Of a DNA stretch of 64,000 bases, positions 8,769 to 19,788 are shown piece by piece. The notes beneath the pieces were generated by a model, which saw nothing but the letters and a program-made list of their open reading frames with translations, made no database searches and had not been told where the DNA came from. Made by a program: the position numbers and the translations under genes. This DNA comes from Pseudoxanthomonas sp. SL93 (lineage in GTDB: Bacteria > Pseudomonadota > Gammaproteobacteria > Xanthomonadales > Xanthomonadaceae): the NCBI RefSeq assembly GCF_026625825.1, contig NZ_CP113065.1, forward strand, positions 1,488,001 to 1,552,000, given 5' to 3'. Every line of letters starts with the position of its first letter. The stretch's first letter is position 1.

Positions 8769-9548
8769 ATGCGCCTGCTCGCCCTGCCCGCCTTCGAGGA
8801 CAACTACATCTGGGCCCTGGTGGACGACGACGGCGATGCCCTGGTGATCGATCCGGGCGACGCGGCACCGGTGCTGGCAGGCACGGACATGGGCCTCTGG
8901 CCGGCCGCCGTGCTGGTCACCCACCACCACCCCGACCACGCCGGCGGCGTGGCCGCGCTGCGCGAACGCTGGCCCACCCTGCCGGTGTTCGCCCCGGACG
9001 ATGCGCGCATTCCCGCTGCCACCCATCGGGTGGGCGACGGCGACCGCATCACCCTGAAGAACTGGCGCCTGTCCGTGCTGGCCGTTCCCGGCCATACCTC
9101 CAGCCATGTCGCCTTCCACGGGGGCGGAAACGAGGGTCCTCCGCACCTCTTCTGCGGCGATACGCTGTTCAGCCTCGGCTGTGGGCGGATGTTCGAAGGT
9201 ACGCCGCCGCAGATGCTGGCGTCACTGGACCGGCTGGCCGCATTGCCACCCGACTCACTGGTCTGCTGCGGCCACGAATACACCCTGGCCAACGCCGCCT
9301 TTGCGCTGGCCGTGGACCCTGACAACCCGGCCCTGCGCCACCGCACCGAGGAAGCCCGCGCCATGCGCCATGCCGGACGCCCCACCCTGCCCAGCACCCT
9401 GGCGCAGGAACTGGACACCAACCCCTTCCTGCGTGTCGATGCGCCGGCGGCCCGCGCCGCCGTTGCGCGACGCCTGGGCCGTCCTCCCGCTGACCGGGTG
9501 GAAACCTTTGCCGAACTCCGGCGCTGGAAGAACGACTTCCGCGCATGA
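8769..9548 (+). CDS. gloB: Hydroxyacylglutathione hydrolase (glyoxalase II)
   Basis: Hydrolyses S-D-lactoylglutathione to D-lactate and glutathione, the second step of methylglyoxal detoxification. 259 residues (E. coli 251). Metal ligands: THHHPDHAGG, VPGHTSSH, FCGDTLFSLGCGR and CCGHEYT. The C-terminal glutathione-binding part includes NPFLRV. The start MRLLALPAFEDNYIW is the family N-terminus. Its last 4 nt overlap the lytic transglycosylase start. Confidence 0.96.
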   Translation: MRLLALPAFEDNYIWALVDDDGDALVIDPGDAAPVLAGTDMGLWPAAVLVTHHHPDHAGGVAALRERWPTLPVFAPDDARIPAATHRVGDGDRITLKNWRLSVLAVPGHTSSHVAFHGGGNEGPPHLFCGDTLFSLGCGRMFEGTPPQMLASLDRLAALPPDSLVCCGHEYTLANAAFALAVDPDNPALRHRTEEARAMRHAGRPTLPSTLAQELDTNPFLRVDAPAARAAVARRLGRPPADRVETFAELRRWKNDFRA

Positions 9549-10744
9549 GGTGGTCCAGTTCGCTCCGCCTGACCGGCCTTGCCGTCGGCCTGCTGGTATC
9601 GCTCGGCGTCGGCGCGACCGACCCGGTCGGCACGGACGCGGCCTCCGAACCGCCTGCGTTGGGCAGCACGCCCCCGCTGGAACCGGCCAGCCTGCCACCC
9701 GCCCAGCAACGCAGCGGCCTGGAGATCTACCAGCGTTTCCGTGACGGCCTTGCGGATCCGGACTGCGACAGCGCTGCCACCAACGGCCGCTGGAAAAAGC
9801 ATTTCAGCCACGCGCCCGGCCAGCTCGCCAAGAGCAACGATGACCTGCTGCCCCTGTTCGGCTACGTGGTCGACGCCCTGCGCGAGGCCAACCTGCCCAC
9901 CGAATTCGCGCTGATCCCGTTCGTCGAGAGCGGATACAAGCCTGGTGCGCGCAGCCCGAGCGGCCCGGCAGGCCTGTGGCAGTTCATCGGCATCACCGCG
10001 CGCAACCACGGCGTCCCGATGCGCGAGGGCTACGACGGCCGCCTGTCGCCGGTGGATTCCACCCAGGCCGCCGTCCGCTACCTGAAATCGCTGCATGGCA
10101 TGTTCGGCGGCGACTGGCGACTGGCCGTGATGGGCTACAACGCGGGCGAGTACCGCGTGCTGCAGTCCATGCGCCGCGCCGGCATGAATGCACGCAACGC
10201 CCGCCCGGCGGAACTGCCCGGCCTGTCCGGCATCACCTATGCGTATGTGGAAAAGCTGCATGCGCTCGCGTGCATCTTCCAGCAGGCCGATGATCGCGAG
10301 GACTGGCTGGAACGCCTGGACCGCCCCGTGCCCCGACTGGAACCGCATACGCTGCCCGGCGACACGACGCTGGAGCAATGGGCCAAGCGGAACGACCAGA
10401 GCGCCGCATTGCTGAGGCGGCTCAATCCGGCGCTGGCCGGCAAGTTCAGCCGCGGCCAGAAACCCCTGCGCTTGCTGGCACCCACCGAATCACGCGGCGA
10501 CACCTCCGTGGACAAGGCGGCAGCCGATGAAGGTGCGACGCCAACGGGTGAACCCGAAGCAACGACAGCATCCGCACCCTCAGCGAGCGGCCGCTCGCAT
10601 ACGGTAAGGAAGGGCGAATCGGCCTGGACCATCTCGCGCCGCTACGGCCTCAAGCCGCAACAACTGCTGGCACGCAACGGCCTGAAGGCGGACGCCGTCC
10701 TGCGCCCCGGCATGGTGCTGCAGCTGGACGAAACATCCCGCTGA
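9545..10744 (+). CDS. mltD: Membrane-bound lytic murein transglycosylase D-like, LysM
   Basis: A 399-residue periplasmic lytic transglycosylase that cleaves peptidoglycan to 1,6-anhydro-muropeptides. An N-terminal export signal (LRLTGLAVGLLVSLGVGA) lacks an obvious lipobox Cys, unlike E. coli MltD. The SLT domain carries the catalytic Glu in PFVESGYKPGA, then GPAGLWQFI and MGYNAGEYRV. One clear LysM repeat lies near residues 350-395 (HTVRKGESAWTISRRYGL), while E. coli MltD has two. It overlaps gloB by 4 nt and ends at a bidirectional terminator. Confidence 0.9.
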   Translation: MRWSSSLRLTGLAVGLLVSLGVGATDPVGTDAASEPPALGSTPPLEPASLPPAQQRSGLEIYQRFRDGLADPDCDSAATNGRWKKHFSHAPGQLAKSNDDLLPLFGYVVDALREANLPTEFALIPFVESGYKPGARSPSGPAGLWQFIGITARNHGVPMREGYDGRLSPVDSTQAAVRYLKSLHGMFGGDWRLAVMGYNAGEYRVLQSMRRAGMNARNARPAELPGLSGITYAYVEKLHALACIFQQADDREDWLERLDRPVPRLEPHTLPGDTTLEQWAKRNDQSAALLRRLNPALAGKFSRGQKPLRLLAPTESRGDTSVDKAAADEGATPTGEPEATTASAPSASGRSHTVRKGESAWTISRRYGLKPQQLLARNGLKADAVLRPGMVLQLDETSR

Positions 10745-10790
10745 CGGGGCGCTTTCGGGTGGCTCCACACGCGTCGCCCAACACGCAAAA

Positions 10791-10819
10791 CAAAAGCCCG
10801 CCATGTCGGCGGGCTTTTG
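10791..10819. terminator. Bidirectional terminator between mltD and ppiD
   Basis: Perfect 11-bp inverted repeat AAAAGCCCGCC / GGCGGGCTTTT with a 5-nt loop. A-run and T-run flank both sides, so it can stop transcription from mltD (plus) and ppiD (minus), which converge here. Confidence 0.9.
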
Positions 10820-10847
10820 CGTGGAACGGGTAATGTCGCCGTGGCGT

Positions 10848-12824
10848 TTACAGGCGGTCTTCGAACACCTTCACCTTGAAACGCTTGCGCATCGCGTCCA
10901 CGTAGGCCTGCGTGGCGATGCCGCCACTCATCTGGCTGAGCTGCTGCTGCATCATCGTGCGCTCCTGTTCCGGCATCGCCGCCATGTCGCCATCGGTCAC
11001 CTTGTTGACGGTGAACACCGCGTAGTTGCCGTCACCCAACGCGACCTTGCCGGCGGTTGCCTTGCCTTCGGCCGGCCGACGCGCGGCAAAGATCGCTTCG
11101 TTGGCTTCGGCGGTCGGCATCGGGATGCCGCGGCGCATGCCGGGGATCTCGTTGAACTGCAGGCTTTCGGCAGCAGCCACCGTGGCCAGCGACTCGCCCT
11201 TGTCCAGGCGCGCCACCAGTGCGTTGGCGGCCGCCTCGGCGGCCTTGCTGCGCCGGTCGGCACGCACGGCGGCGATCACGGCATCGCGCGCCTGCGCGAG
11301 CGGTTGGGCCTGCTCAGGCGTGTGCTGCGACACGCGGATCACGACACTGTGATTCGGAGCGATTTCGATGGGATCGCTGACCGTGCCGTCCTGCACCAGC
11401 GTCTCGGAGAATGCCGCACGCAGCACGGCCGGGCTGGCGGCGATGCCCACGGGTGCGTTGCGCGGGAACGGGCCCAGCTTCTGCAGCGGCAGGCCCACTG
11501 CCTGCGCGGCCGGTGCCAGCGCCGTCGGATTCTTCAGCGTTTCATTGACCACGCGGCCCGCCAGTTCGTTGTAGGCGCGCTCACGTTCGCTGCCGGCCTG
11601 TTCGGCCATCAGTTCATCGCGCACTTCTTCGAACGTGCGTCCCGCGCCCGGCTTGATCTCGCGCAGCTGCAGCACGTGGTAACCGAAATCCGACTTCACC
11701 GGACCACGGATCTCGCCCGCCTGCATCGCGAACGCGGCATCCTCGAACGGCTTCACCATCGAGCCATCCTTCGCGAACGCCGGCAATTCGCCACCACTGT
11801 CCTTCGAACCCGGATCCTCCGAATTGGCGCGCGCGAGCGCGGCGAAATCGGCGCCACCCTTGGCCTGCTGCGTCAGCGCCGCCGCCTTCTGCTCCGCCGC
11901 CTTCTGCGTGGCGGCGTCGGCGCTGGCATCGGCGGCGATCAGGATGTGCGCCACGACGCGCTGCTCGGGCGCGATGAAGCGCGACTTCTCGTCTTCGTAG
12001 CGCTTGCGCAGCGCGGCCTCATCCACCGTCGTGGCGGCCGGCAGCGTGTTCGCATTGATCTCCACGTACTCCAACGCAACGCTCTCGGGCTGCTTGAAAT
12101 CGTCCTTGTGGCCGTCGTACCAGGACTTGATGTCCGCATCGCTCACCGGCGCCGTGTCTTCGGGCACGGGTGGCAGCAGCGCGATGCTGATGTCGCGGGT
12201 TTCGCCGAGCAGCTTCCACATGCGCGCCTGCTCACCGGCGGTGAAGAAATCCGAATCGTTGATCGCCTGGGGAATCAGCATCATGCGAAGGCGGTCGCGC
12301 TGTTCCTCCTGGAACTTCAGCGGCGACACCGGCGGCACCTGCGAGGCCAGCAGCATCTGGTACTGCTCCGGGCTGAACTTGCCCGCCACCTGGAACGCGG
12401 GCTCGCTGCTGATCGCCTTCTGCACGGCCGCGTCGCCGATGCGGATGCCCGCACGCGTGGACGCCAGCGCCAGCACCTTCTGGTCGATCAGCTGTTCAAG
12501 CACCTTGCGCTTGTTGTCGGCGCTCTCGAACTCACGCGAGTCGAATGCTTCGCCCTGCGCCTGGCGCTGCTGCTGCCGCAATTGTTCGAACGCGGCGCGG
12601 AACTCGTCCACCGTCACTTCTTCGCGCTGCCAGAGCATCGACACCGGCCACCATTGCGGCGCGGATTCCCACCACGTCGGCGGCGCCTCGACCACGGCCA
12701 CGTCGCTGGCGGCGCCGCCGGTCATGTATTCATTCACGCCGACGAAGGCGAACGGAATGATCAGCAAACCCAGGATCAGGCTGGCGATCCAGCCGGAAGT
12801 CTTGTCGCGAAGTTTCTGCAGCAT
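10848..12824 (-). CDS. ppiD: Periplasmic peptidyl-prolyl isomerase/chaperone PpiD
   Basis: Inner-membrane-anchored folding factor at the periplasmic exit of the Sec translocon; 658 residues (E. coli 623). One N-terminal membrane segment (WIASLILGLLIIPFAFVGV) follows a short cytoplasmic MLQKLRDKTSG. A SurA/PpiD-type N-terminal domain spans about residues 35-250. A parvulin domain lies at about 270-370 (VVAHILIAAD...FGYHVLQLREI) and a long C-terminal domain follows. It ends the lon-region gene block and converges on mltD. Confidence 0.94.
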   Translation of the reverse strand: MLQKLRDKTSGWIASLILGLLIIPFAFVGVNEYMTGGAASDVAVVEAPPTWWESAPQWWPVSMLWQREEVTVDEFRAAFEQLRQQQRQAQGEAFDSREFESADNKRKVLEQLIDQKVLALASTRAGIRIGDAAVQKAISSEPAFQVAGKFSPEQYQMLLASQVPPVSPLKFQEEQRDRLRMMLIPQAINDSDFFTAGEQARMWKLLGETRDISIALLPPVPEDTAPVSDADIKSWYDGHKDDFKQPESVALEYVEINANTLPAATTVDEAALRKRYEDEKSRFIAPEQRVVAHILIAADASADAATQKAAEQKAAALTQQAKGGADFAALARANSEDPGSKDSGGELPAFAKDGSMVKPFEDAAFAMQAGEIRGPVKSDFGYHVLQLREIKPGAGRTFEEVRDELMAEQAGSERERAYNELAGRVVNETLKNPTALAPAAQAVGLPLQKLGPFPRNAPVGIAASPAVLRAAFSETLVQDGTVSDPIEIAPNHSVVIRVSQHTPEQAQPLAQARDAVIAAVRADRRSKAAEAAANALVARLDKGESLATVAAAESLQFNEIPGMRRGIPMPTAEANEAIFAARRPAEGKATAGKVALGDGNYAVFTVNKVTDGDMAAMPEQERTMMQQQLSQMSGGIATQAYVDAMRKRFKVKVFEDRL

Positions 12825-12966
12825 GGGTGCTCGGGGCCCGATTTCGTTTAGCCCCGCAGTTTAACGCGCTTGGCGGTAGGCGTCTCTACGCCGGCGCGCC
12901 CGCCACCGACAGACGGCGATCGGCAGCGTATGGCCTTGCGTGTCGAAGTCGAAAACCCCGGACAGC

Positions 12967-12992
12967 AAAAAGCCCGCTTTCGCGGGCTTTTT
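12967..12992 (-). terminator. Intrinsic terminator of tRNA-Asp
   Basis: On the minus strand AAAAAGCCCGC-GAAA-GCGGGCTTTTT, an 11-bp stem ending in a U-run, 9 nt beyond the tRNA-Asp 3' end. It also keeps the tRNA transcript out of ppiD. Confidence 0.92.
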
Positions 12993-13000
12993 GGGGATAG

Positions 13001-13077
13001 TGGCGGAGTGGACGGGACTCGAACCCGCGACCTCCGGCGTGACAGGCCAGCATTCTAACCGACTGAACTACCACTCC
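13001..13077 (-). tRNA. tRNA-Asp(GTC)
   Basis: 77 nt with encoded CCA. Acceptor GGAGTGG/CCACTCC, discriminator G; anticodon arm CTGGC-CTGTCAC-GCCGG gives GTC. The T-arm GCGGG-TTCGAGT-CCCGT is canonical. A possible -10 (TACAAT, minus strand of 13092-13097) lies just upstream, without a clear -35. Confidence 0.97.
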
Positions 13078-13161
13078 GCGCTGAGACGAACATTGTAAGG
13101 CGATCGTGTGCGTTTCCGCTAGACCATCTGACAATTTTTTTAACCTTGCATCGCCCCGATG

Positions 13162-13236
13162 TGGTGGGTGCTGAGGGTTTCGAACCCCCGACCCTCTCCG
13201 TGTAAGGGAGACGCTCTACCGCTGAGCTAAGCACCC
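13162..13236 (-). tRNA. tRNA-Val(TAC)
   Basis: 75 nt with encoded CCA. Acceptor GGGTGCT/AGCACCC, discriminator A; anticodon arm TCTCC-CTTACAC-GGAGA gives TAC. It lies 37 nt downstream of hup with no visible promoter or terminator in between. Confidence 0.97.
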
Positions 13237-13273
13237 AGGTGCATGAGGCACCCTGCCATCGGCAGCGAGTCGA

Positions 13274-13546
13274 TTAGTTTACGGCATCCTTCAGGGCTTT
13301 GCCAGCCTTGAACGCCGGGTTCTTCGAGGCCTTGATCTTGATGGTGTCGCCGGTCTTCGGGTTGCGGCCAGTGCGTGCAGCGCGCTTGCGGACCTGGAAG
13401 GTGCCGAAGCCGACCAGCGTCACGGTGTCGCCCTTCTTCAGGGTCTTGGTGATGCTGGCGATGACGGCGTCGACGGCACGACCGGCTTCAGCCTTGGACA
13501 TTTCGGCTTCGTCGGCGACGGCATCAATCAATTCGGTTTTGTTCAT
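13274..13546 (-). CDS. hup: DNA-binding protein HU
   Basis: Nucleoid-associated DNA-bending protein, 90 residues, active as a dimer. [21 protein letters not shown] is the helical dimer core; [18 protein letters not shown] is the start of the beta-arm with its conserved RxGRNP tip. The start has a good ribosome site (AAAGGGAGTT on the minus strand just upstream). It sits downstream of lon as in many gammaproteobacteria (lon-hupB) but has its own extended -10 promoter at 13675-13703. Confidence 0.97.
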   Translation of the reverse strand: MNKTELIDAVADEAEMSKAEAGRAVDAVIASITKTLKKGDTVTLVGFGTFQVRKRAARTGRNPKTGDTIKIKASKNPAFKAGKALKDAVN

Positions 13547-13674
13547 GTAGTAACTCCCTTTGCGGAACAACCGCGGAATGAGTAACCGGGCCCTGGGGCG
13601 TCACGCGCCCATGCAGGGTCCGGCCGTTATTTCCGCGAGCGCAATCCAGTGCGGACGCACTCGCGGGTGACGTT

Positions 13675-13703
13675 GTTATACCAGTGCGAAAAATGCCACG
13701 CAA
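13675..13703 (-). promoter_or_regulatory. Sigma-70 promoter of hup, extended -10
   Basis: Minus strand: -35 TTGCGT, 17-nt spacer, -10 TATAAC preceded by TGG, i.e. an extended -10 (TGnTATAAC). It lies about 130 nt upstream of the hup start, leaving a long leader. The leader contains a G/C-rich inverted stretch near 13600-13625. Confidence 0.7.
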
Positions 13704-13763
13704 GCCGAAAACCCAATAATGACGCGGGTTTCGCGGGTTTTCAGCATGTCATCCGACCGGCGT

Positions 13764-16205
13764 TCAGTGCTTCACGCCGGGTTGCTGCGTGGGCTTTTCT
13801 GTGTCAGGTACCGGGCGCTCCGCACCACCGCCGCCATCCGCCGGCACGGGCGCCAGCGGACGCTCCAGTGCCAGGTGCAGCACCTCGTCGATCCACTTCA
13901 CCGGCACGATCTTCATGCCCTCGGTGACATTGTCGGGGATGTCGGCCAGGTCCTTCCGGTTCTCTTCCGGAATGATCACGGTGGTGATGCCGCCACGCAA
14001 TGCAGCGAGCAGCTTTTCCTTCAGGCCGCCGATCGCGGAAACACGGCCACGCAGGGTGATCTCGCCGGTCATGGCGACGTCGGCACGCACCGGATTGCGG
14101 GTCAGTGCCGATACCAGCGCGGTGGCCATCGCGATGCCGGCGCTGGGGCCATCCTTGGGCGTGGCGCCGTCCGGGACGTGCAGGTGCACATCGTGCTTCT
14201 GCAGGAAGTCCGCGTCCACGCCCAGGCTGGCGGCGCGGCTGCGCACCACCGACAGGGCGGCGGAACCGGATTCCTTCATCACGTCGCCCAACTGGCCGGT
14301 CAGCGTCATGCCGCCCTTGCCGGGCACCAGTGCGACTTCGATCTGCAGCAGGTCGCCACCAACTTCCGTCCACGCCAGGCCGGTGACCAGGCCGATCTCG
14401 TTCTGCTCCTCCGCGCGACCGTAGTCGTAACGGCGGACGCCGGAATACTTCTCCAGGTTCTTGGATGTGACCTGCACGGCGGCGGACTTCTTCTTGGTGG
14501 CGGGCTTCGGGCCGGCCAGGGCGATTTCCTTGACCACCTTGCGGCAGATCTTGGCGATCTCGCGCTCCAGGTTGCGCACGCCGGATTCGCGCGTGTAGTA
14601 GCGCACGATGTCGCGGATGGCGCCTTCGGCGACCTTCAACTCGTCAGGCTTCAGGCCATTGGCCTTCAGCTGCTTGGGTACCAGGTAGCGCTGCGCGATG
14701 TTGAGCTTCTCGTCCTCGGTGTACCCGGGAATGCGGATGACTTCCATGCGGTCGAGCAGCGGGCCGGGGATGTTCAGCGAATTGGAGGTCGCCACGAACA
14801 TCACTTCGGACAAGTCGAGGTCAACTTCCAGGTAGTGGTCGTTGAACGCGTTGTTCTGCTCGGGGTCGAGCACTTCAAGCAGCGCCGACGAAGGATCGCC
14901 CCGGAAGTCCATGGACATCTTGTCGATCTCGTCCAACACGAACAAAGGATTCTTGCTGGCCGTCTTGTTGAGGTTCTGCACGATGCGGCCCGGCATGGAG
15001 CCGACGTAGGTCCGGCGATGGCCACGGATTTCCGCCTCGTCGCGAACGCCGCCCAGCGACATGCGCACGAACTTGCGGTTGGTCGCCTTGGCGATGCTCT
15101 GCCCCAGCGAGGTCTTGCCCACGCCCGGCGGGCCGACCAGGCACAGGATGGGGCCGCGCATCTTCTTGACGCGCGATTGCACGGCGAGATACTCGAGGAT
15201 GCGTTCCTTGACCTTCTCAAGACCGTAATGGTCGGCGTCGAGTGTTTCCTGCGCCACCTTCAGGTCCTTGCGCACCTTGCTGCGCTTGTTCCATGGCACG
15301 CCGAGCAGCCAGTCCAGGTAGTTGCGCACGACGGCGGCTTCGGCCGACATGGGCGACATCTGCTTCAGCTTGTTGAGCTCGTTCCTGGCCTTGGTCTCCA
15401 CCGGCTTGGGCATGCCCGCTTCGGCGATCTTGCGCGCAAGGTCCTCCAGCTCGTTGGGCGCCTCGTCCAGCTCACCCAGCTCCTTCTGGATGGCCTTCAT
15501 CTGTTCATTGAGGTAGTACTCGCGCTGGCTCTTCTCCATCTGCGACTTCACGCGGCCGCGGATGCGCTTCTCCAGCTGTTGCACGTCGATTTCGCCATCG
15601 ACGAAACCAACCAGCAGCTCCAGCCGCTCGCCCACCTCGATGGTTTCCAGCAGGCGCTGCTTGTCGCTCAGCCGGACGCCCAGGTGCGCGGCGATGGTGT
15701 CGGCAAGACGGCTGGGTTCGTCGATCCCCGCCAGCGTCTGCAACAGCTCCGGCGGCAGCTTTCGGTTGGTCTTCACATACTGCTCGAACAGGCTCATCAG
15801 CGAGCGGGCGACCGCCTCGATCTCGCGCGGCTCGCGGCCGTCGCTGGATTCGATCTCCTCGCCCTGCCCGTAGAGCGAGCCGTCGCGCTCCACCACGTTG
15901 CTGACCTGCACGCGGGTCGTGCCTTCCACAAGCACCTTGATGGTGCCGTCCGGAAGCTTCAGCAGTTGCAGCACCTGCGCCAGCGTGCCGACGGTGTACA
16001 GGTCGGCCGCGGCCGGGTCGTCGGTTTCAGCGGACTTCTGGGCCAGCAGCAGGATGCGCTTGTCGGCCTCCATCGCCTGCTCCAGCGCGCGCATGGATTT
16101 GTCGCGGCCGACAAACAACGGAATGACCATGTGCGGGAACACCACCACGTCACGCAGTGGCAGGACCGGCAGGTCGAGGATTTCACTCTGGGGGCGACGG
16201 GGCAT
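13764..16205 (-). CDS. lon: ATP-dependent protease Lon
   Basis: Cytoplasmic homohexameric AAA+ protease for misfolded and regulatory proteins; 813 residues (E. coli 784). The N-terminal substrate domain starts [20 protein letters not shown]. Walker A is [11 protein letters not shown] and Walker [11 protein letters not shown]. The serine-lysine dyad is in [14 protein letters not shown] and, about 40 residues on, [11 protein letters not shown] short insert rich in Lys ([12 protein letters not shown]) precedes the protease domain. The start [13 protein letters not shown] was preferred to an upstream in-frame ATG because it gives the family N-terminus and follows the promoter at 16259-16287. Confidence 0.97.
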   Translation of the reverse strand: MPRRPQSEILDLPVLPLRDVVVFPHMVIPLFVGRDKSMRALEQAMEADKRILLLAQKSAETDDPAAADLYTVGTLAQVLQLLKLPDGTIKVLVEGTTRVQVSNVVERDGSLYGQGEEIESSDGREPREIEAVARSLMSLFEQYVKTNRKLPPELLQTLAGIDEPSRLADTIAAHLGVRLSDKQRLLETIEVGERLELLVGFVDGEIDVQQLEKRIRGRVKSQMEKSQREYYLNEQMKAIQKELGELDEAPNELEDLARKIAEAGMPKPVETKARNELNKLKQMSPMSAEAAVVRNYLDWLLGVPWNKRSKVRKDLKVAQETLDADHYGLEKVKERILEYLAVQSRVKKMRGPILCLVGPPGVGKTSLGQSIAKATNRKFVRMSLGGVRDEAEIRGHRRTYVGSMPGRIVQNLNKTASKNPLFVLDEIDKMSMDFRGDPSSALLEVLDPEQNNAFNDHYLEVDLDLSEVMFVATSNSLNIPGPLLDRMEVIRIPGYTEDEKLNIAQRYLVPKQLKANGLKPDELKVAEGAIRDIVRYYTRESGVRNLEREIAKICRKVVKEIALAGPKPATKKKSAAVQVTSKNLEKYSGVRRYDYGRAEEQNEIGLVTGLAWTEVGGDLLQIEVALVPGKGGMTLTGQLGDVMKESGSAALSVVRSRAASLGVDADFLQKHDVHLHVPDGATPKDGPSAGIAMATALVSALTRNPVRADVAMTGEITLRGRVSAIGGLKEKLLAALRGGITTVIIPEENRKDLADIPDNVTEGMKIVPVKWIDEVLHLALERPLAPVPADGGGGAERPVPDTEKPTQQPGVKH

Positions 16206-16258
16206 GGGGGCTCCAGCGGATTGCGGAATTCGGGGTGCGGAAAGCACCAATGGGCCCG

Positions 16259-16287
16259 TTATGGGGCCATCGGCACGGGGATGCAAG
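16259..16287 (-). promoter_or_regulatory. Heat-shock (sigma-32 type) promoter of lon
   Basis: Minus strand: CTTGCA, 15 nt, then CCCCATAA. This fits the RpoH consensus (CTTGAA, 13-17 nt, CCCCATnT) with one mismatch in each half. It is about 50 nt upstream of the lon ATG. Lon is a classic heat-shock gene, which supports the call. Confidence 0.75.
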
Positions 16288-16334
16288 GGGATCGAAAAAA
16301 ACCGAGAAAAACCAGGAATTTGCATTCGATGCGA

Positions 16335-16366
16335 CAAAAACTGAACAGGCGCCCGGAAGGCGCCTG
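16335..16366 (-). terminator. Probable intrinsic terminator of clpX
   Basis: Minus strand: CAGGCGCC-TTCCG-GGCGCCTG, then TTCAGTTTTTG. The stem is strong but the U-run starts after a 4-nt gap. It lies 25 nt past the clpX stop and upstream of the lon promoter. Confidence 0.7.
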
Positions 16367-16391
16367 TGCATCACATCCTGCGGACGGCCGC

Positions 16392-17675
<1,284 letters not shown>

Positions 17676-17723
17676 GCTTCGGTTACTCGGTCACTCTGCC
17701 CGCCCGCAGGGGCTTTCGGTCGC

Positions 17724-17751
17724 AGAATAGCACACGGCTCCGCTTTGTCAG
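17724..17751 (-). promoter_or_regulatory. Sigma-70 promoter of clpX
   Basis: Minus strand: -35 CTGACA, 16-nt spacer, extended -10 TGCTATTCT. The -35 overlaps an 8-bp inverted repeat, GCTCCGCT-GACAA-AGCGGAGC (17742-17762), which may be the clpP terminator stem without a U-run, or a protein site. Confidence 0.65.
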
Positions 17752-17802
17752 CGGAGCGCGCGGCAGGGTGGAAAAGGGGTGAAACAGCGCGGATGCGCCT
17801 GT

Positions 17803-18429
17803 TCAGCCAGCCTGGATGGACTCGTCCGGACGACGTTCGAGCACCTGGTCGACCAGCCCGTAGGCCTGGGCGTCAGCGGCGCTCTTGAAGTTGTCGCGTT
17901 CGGTGTCCCGCTCGATGGTCTCCAGCGCCTGCCCGGTATGGTGCGACAGGATCGAGTTCAACTTGGCGCGCAGGGTCAGGATTTCACGGGCATGGATGTC
18001 GATGTCCGTCGCCTGGCCCTGGAAGCCGCCCAGCGGCTGGTGGATCATCACGCGCGAGTTCGGCAGCGCATAGCGCTTGCCCTTCGCGCCCGACGCCAGC
18101 AGCAACGCGCCCATGCTGGCTGCCTGGCCCACGCAGATCGTGCTCACGTCCGGCTTGATGTACTGCATGGTGTCGTAGATGGCCATGCCGGCCGTCACCA
18201 CGCCACCGGGCGAGTTGATGTACAGGCTGATGTCCTTCTCCGGGTTTTCCGCCTCCAGGAACAGCATCTGCGCGACGATCACGTTGGCCACGTGGTCGTC
18301 CACGCCGCCGACCAGGAAGATCACGCGCTCCTTCAGCAGCCTGGAATAGATGTCGTAGGCACGCTCGCCGCGGCTGGTCTGCTCGACCACCATCGGGACC
18401 AGGTTGAGGGCTTTCGTGAGGTTATCCAT
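17803..18429 (-). CDS. clpP: ClpP protease subunit
   Basis: Serine peptidase that forms the tetradecameric chamber of ClpXP/ClpAP; 208 residues (E. coli 207). The catalytic triad fits by spacing: S105 ([11 protein letters not shown]), H130 ([10 protein letters not shown]) and D179 (RDTERDNF). [16 protein letters not shown] is the oxyanion-hole region. The start [18 protein letters not shown] was preferred to an ATG 11 codons upstream for family length. It lies 66 nt after tig, with a hairpin in the gap. Confidence 0.97.
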   Translation of the reverse strand: MDNLTKALNLVPMVVEQTSRGERAYDIYSRLLKERVIFLVGGVDDHVANVIVAQMLFLEAENPEKDISLYINSPGGVVTAGMAIYDTMQYIKPDVSTICVGQAASMGALLLASGAKGKRYALPNSRVMIHQPLGGFQGQATDIDIHAREILTLRAKLNSILSHHTGQALETIERDTERDNFKSAADAQAYGLVDQVLERRPDESIQAG

Positions 18430-18455
18430 GCGGGGTTCCTGTTCTTGTGTAGACC

Positions 18456-18475
18456 CCCGCACATGGATGTGCGGG
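18456..18475 (-). other. Hairpin in the tig-clpP gap
   Basis: Near-perfect palindrome CCCGCACAT-CC-ATGTGCGGG without a U-run. It may slow decay of the tig transcript or attenuate read-through into clpP; no function is shown. Confidence 0.4.
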
Positions 18476-18495
18476 CTCTCGCGAGGGATTCGCTG

Positions 18496-19788
18496 TTACT
18501 GGCGGATGGCTTCCTGGAAGGAAAGCGCCTGCTCGGTGTGCTGGGCGCGCTCGGCGATCCAGTCGATCACCTGCTCTTCCATCACACGGCCCTGCAGACT
18601 ATTCATCAATTGGGGGTCGTTGCGGTACAACTCAATGACCTGCTCCGGCTCTTCGTACGTGGAAGCGATCAGGCGCAGCGTTTCGTTCAGGCGCTTGGGG
18701 TCCAGTCGCAGCTGGTTGCGGCGGGCGACCTCGCCCACCAGCAGGCCGACCAGCACGCGCTTGCGGGCCGGTTCCATGAAACCTTCGTAGGCGTTGTCCG
18801 GGACCTGCACCTGCTGGCCCTGGCGGCGGGCCTGTTCGGCGGCCTGCTGCACCATCACGCGGGCCTCGTTCTCGACCAGGCGCGGCGGCATTTCAACGCT
18901 GGCGTAGGCGGCGATCAGCTGCTCGCCCACTTCCCGGCGCAGGCGGGTCATCAGCGCGCCCTTGAGCTCGCGCTCCAGGTTGCTGCGGATGTCGGCGCGG
19001 AACTGCTCGGCATCACCGCTCTTCACGCCGAAGCTGCGGATGAACTCGCGATCCACTTCCGGCATGACCGGCTCGGACACGTCGGTGACCTTCAGGTGCA
19101 CGTCGACCTGACGGCCCGCCAGCTGCGGCACGCGCCAGTCGGCGGGGAAATTGACCGCGACCGTCTTTTCTTCGCCCTTCGCCAGTCCGACCAGGGCCTG
19201 TTCGATGTCGGCATACATCACGCCCGAGCCGATCAGGGTGGCGCCCTTCTCGACGCCTTCGGCGGGCATGCGTTCGTCACCGGCCTGGGACCAGGTTTCC
19301 AGCGCCACGCGATCACCGTCCTTCGCGCCGCGGTCCACCGCCTGGAAGGTACGACGCTGCAGGCGGAGGTTCTCGACCATCTGGTCGATGTCCGCATCGC
19401 TGACCTCGGCGGTGTGGCGGATCACGTTGAGCTTGGCCACGTCGATGTCGCCGAAGTCCGGCACCACTTCGAAGGTGGCCACGAAGTCCAGATCACCCTC
19501 GCCCTGCTTCTCGATGCGCGGGTTGCCGGCCAGTTGCAGTTCCTTCTCGCGCACGGCGTTGTTGAAGGTCTCGCGCAGCAGGCCGTCCAGCGCCTCGGCA
19601 CGGACTTGGTCGCCGAAACGCTGCTCGATGACCTTGGCCGGCACCTTGCCCGGGCGGAAACCCTTGATGCGCGCGGTGCGGGAGAGTTCGCGCAGGCGGC
19701 CACCAATGTGGGTATCCAGACGTTCAGCCGGCAGGCTGAAGCTCATGCGGCGTTCGAGATTGCCGATCGATTCGACCGAAACTTGCAT
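18496..19788 (-). CDS. tig: Trigger factor (ribosome-associated chaperone/PPIase)
   Basis: Binds nascent chains at the ribosome exit tunnel; 430 residues (E. coli 432). The N-terminal ribosome-binding signature is [17 protein letters not shown] (family GFRxGKxP). The FKBP-type PPIase domain is about residues 150-245 ([16 protein letters not shown]...[10 protein letters not shown]), followed by the helical chaperone arms. The ATG at 19788 gives [15 protein letters not shown], the family start; the longer upstream reading is untranslated leader. First gene of the tig-clpP-clpX-lon block. Confidence 0.97.
   Translation of the reverse strand: MQVSVESIGNLERRMSFSLPAERLDTHIGGRLRELSRTARIKGFRPGKVPAKVIEQRFGDQVRAEALDGLLRETFNNAVREKELQLAGNPRIEKQGEGDLDFVATFEVVPDFGDIDVAKLNVIRHTAEVSDADIDQMVENLRLQRRTFQAVDRGAKDGDRVALETWSQAGDERMPAEGVEKGATLIGSGVMYADIEQALVGLAKGEEKTVAVNFPADWRVPQLAGRQVDVHLKVTDVSEPVMPEVDREFIRSFGVKSGDAEQFRADIRSNLERELKGALMTRLRREVGEQLIAAYASVEMPPRLVENEARVMVQQAAEQARRQGQQVQVPDNAYEGFMEPARKRVLVGLLVGEVARRNQLRLDPKRLNETLRLIASTYEEPEQVIELYRNDPQLMNSLQGRVMEEQVIDWIAERAQHTEQALSFQEAIRQ

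Noticed and set aside
10803..12851. 682-codon plus-strand reading opposite ppiD
   Set aside because: No domain, biased composition and no ribosome site; exact mirror of ppiD.
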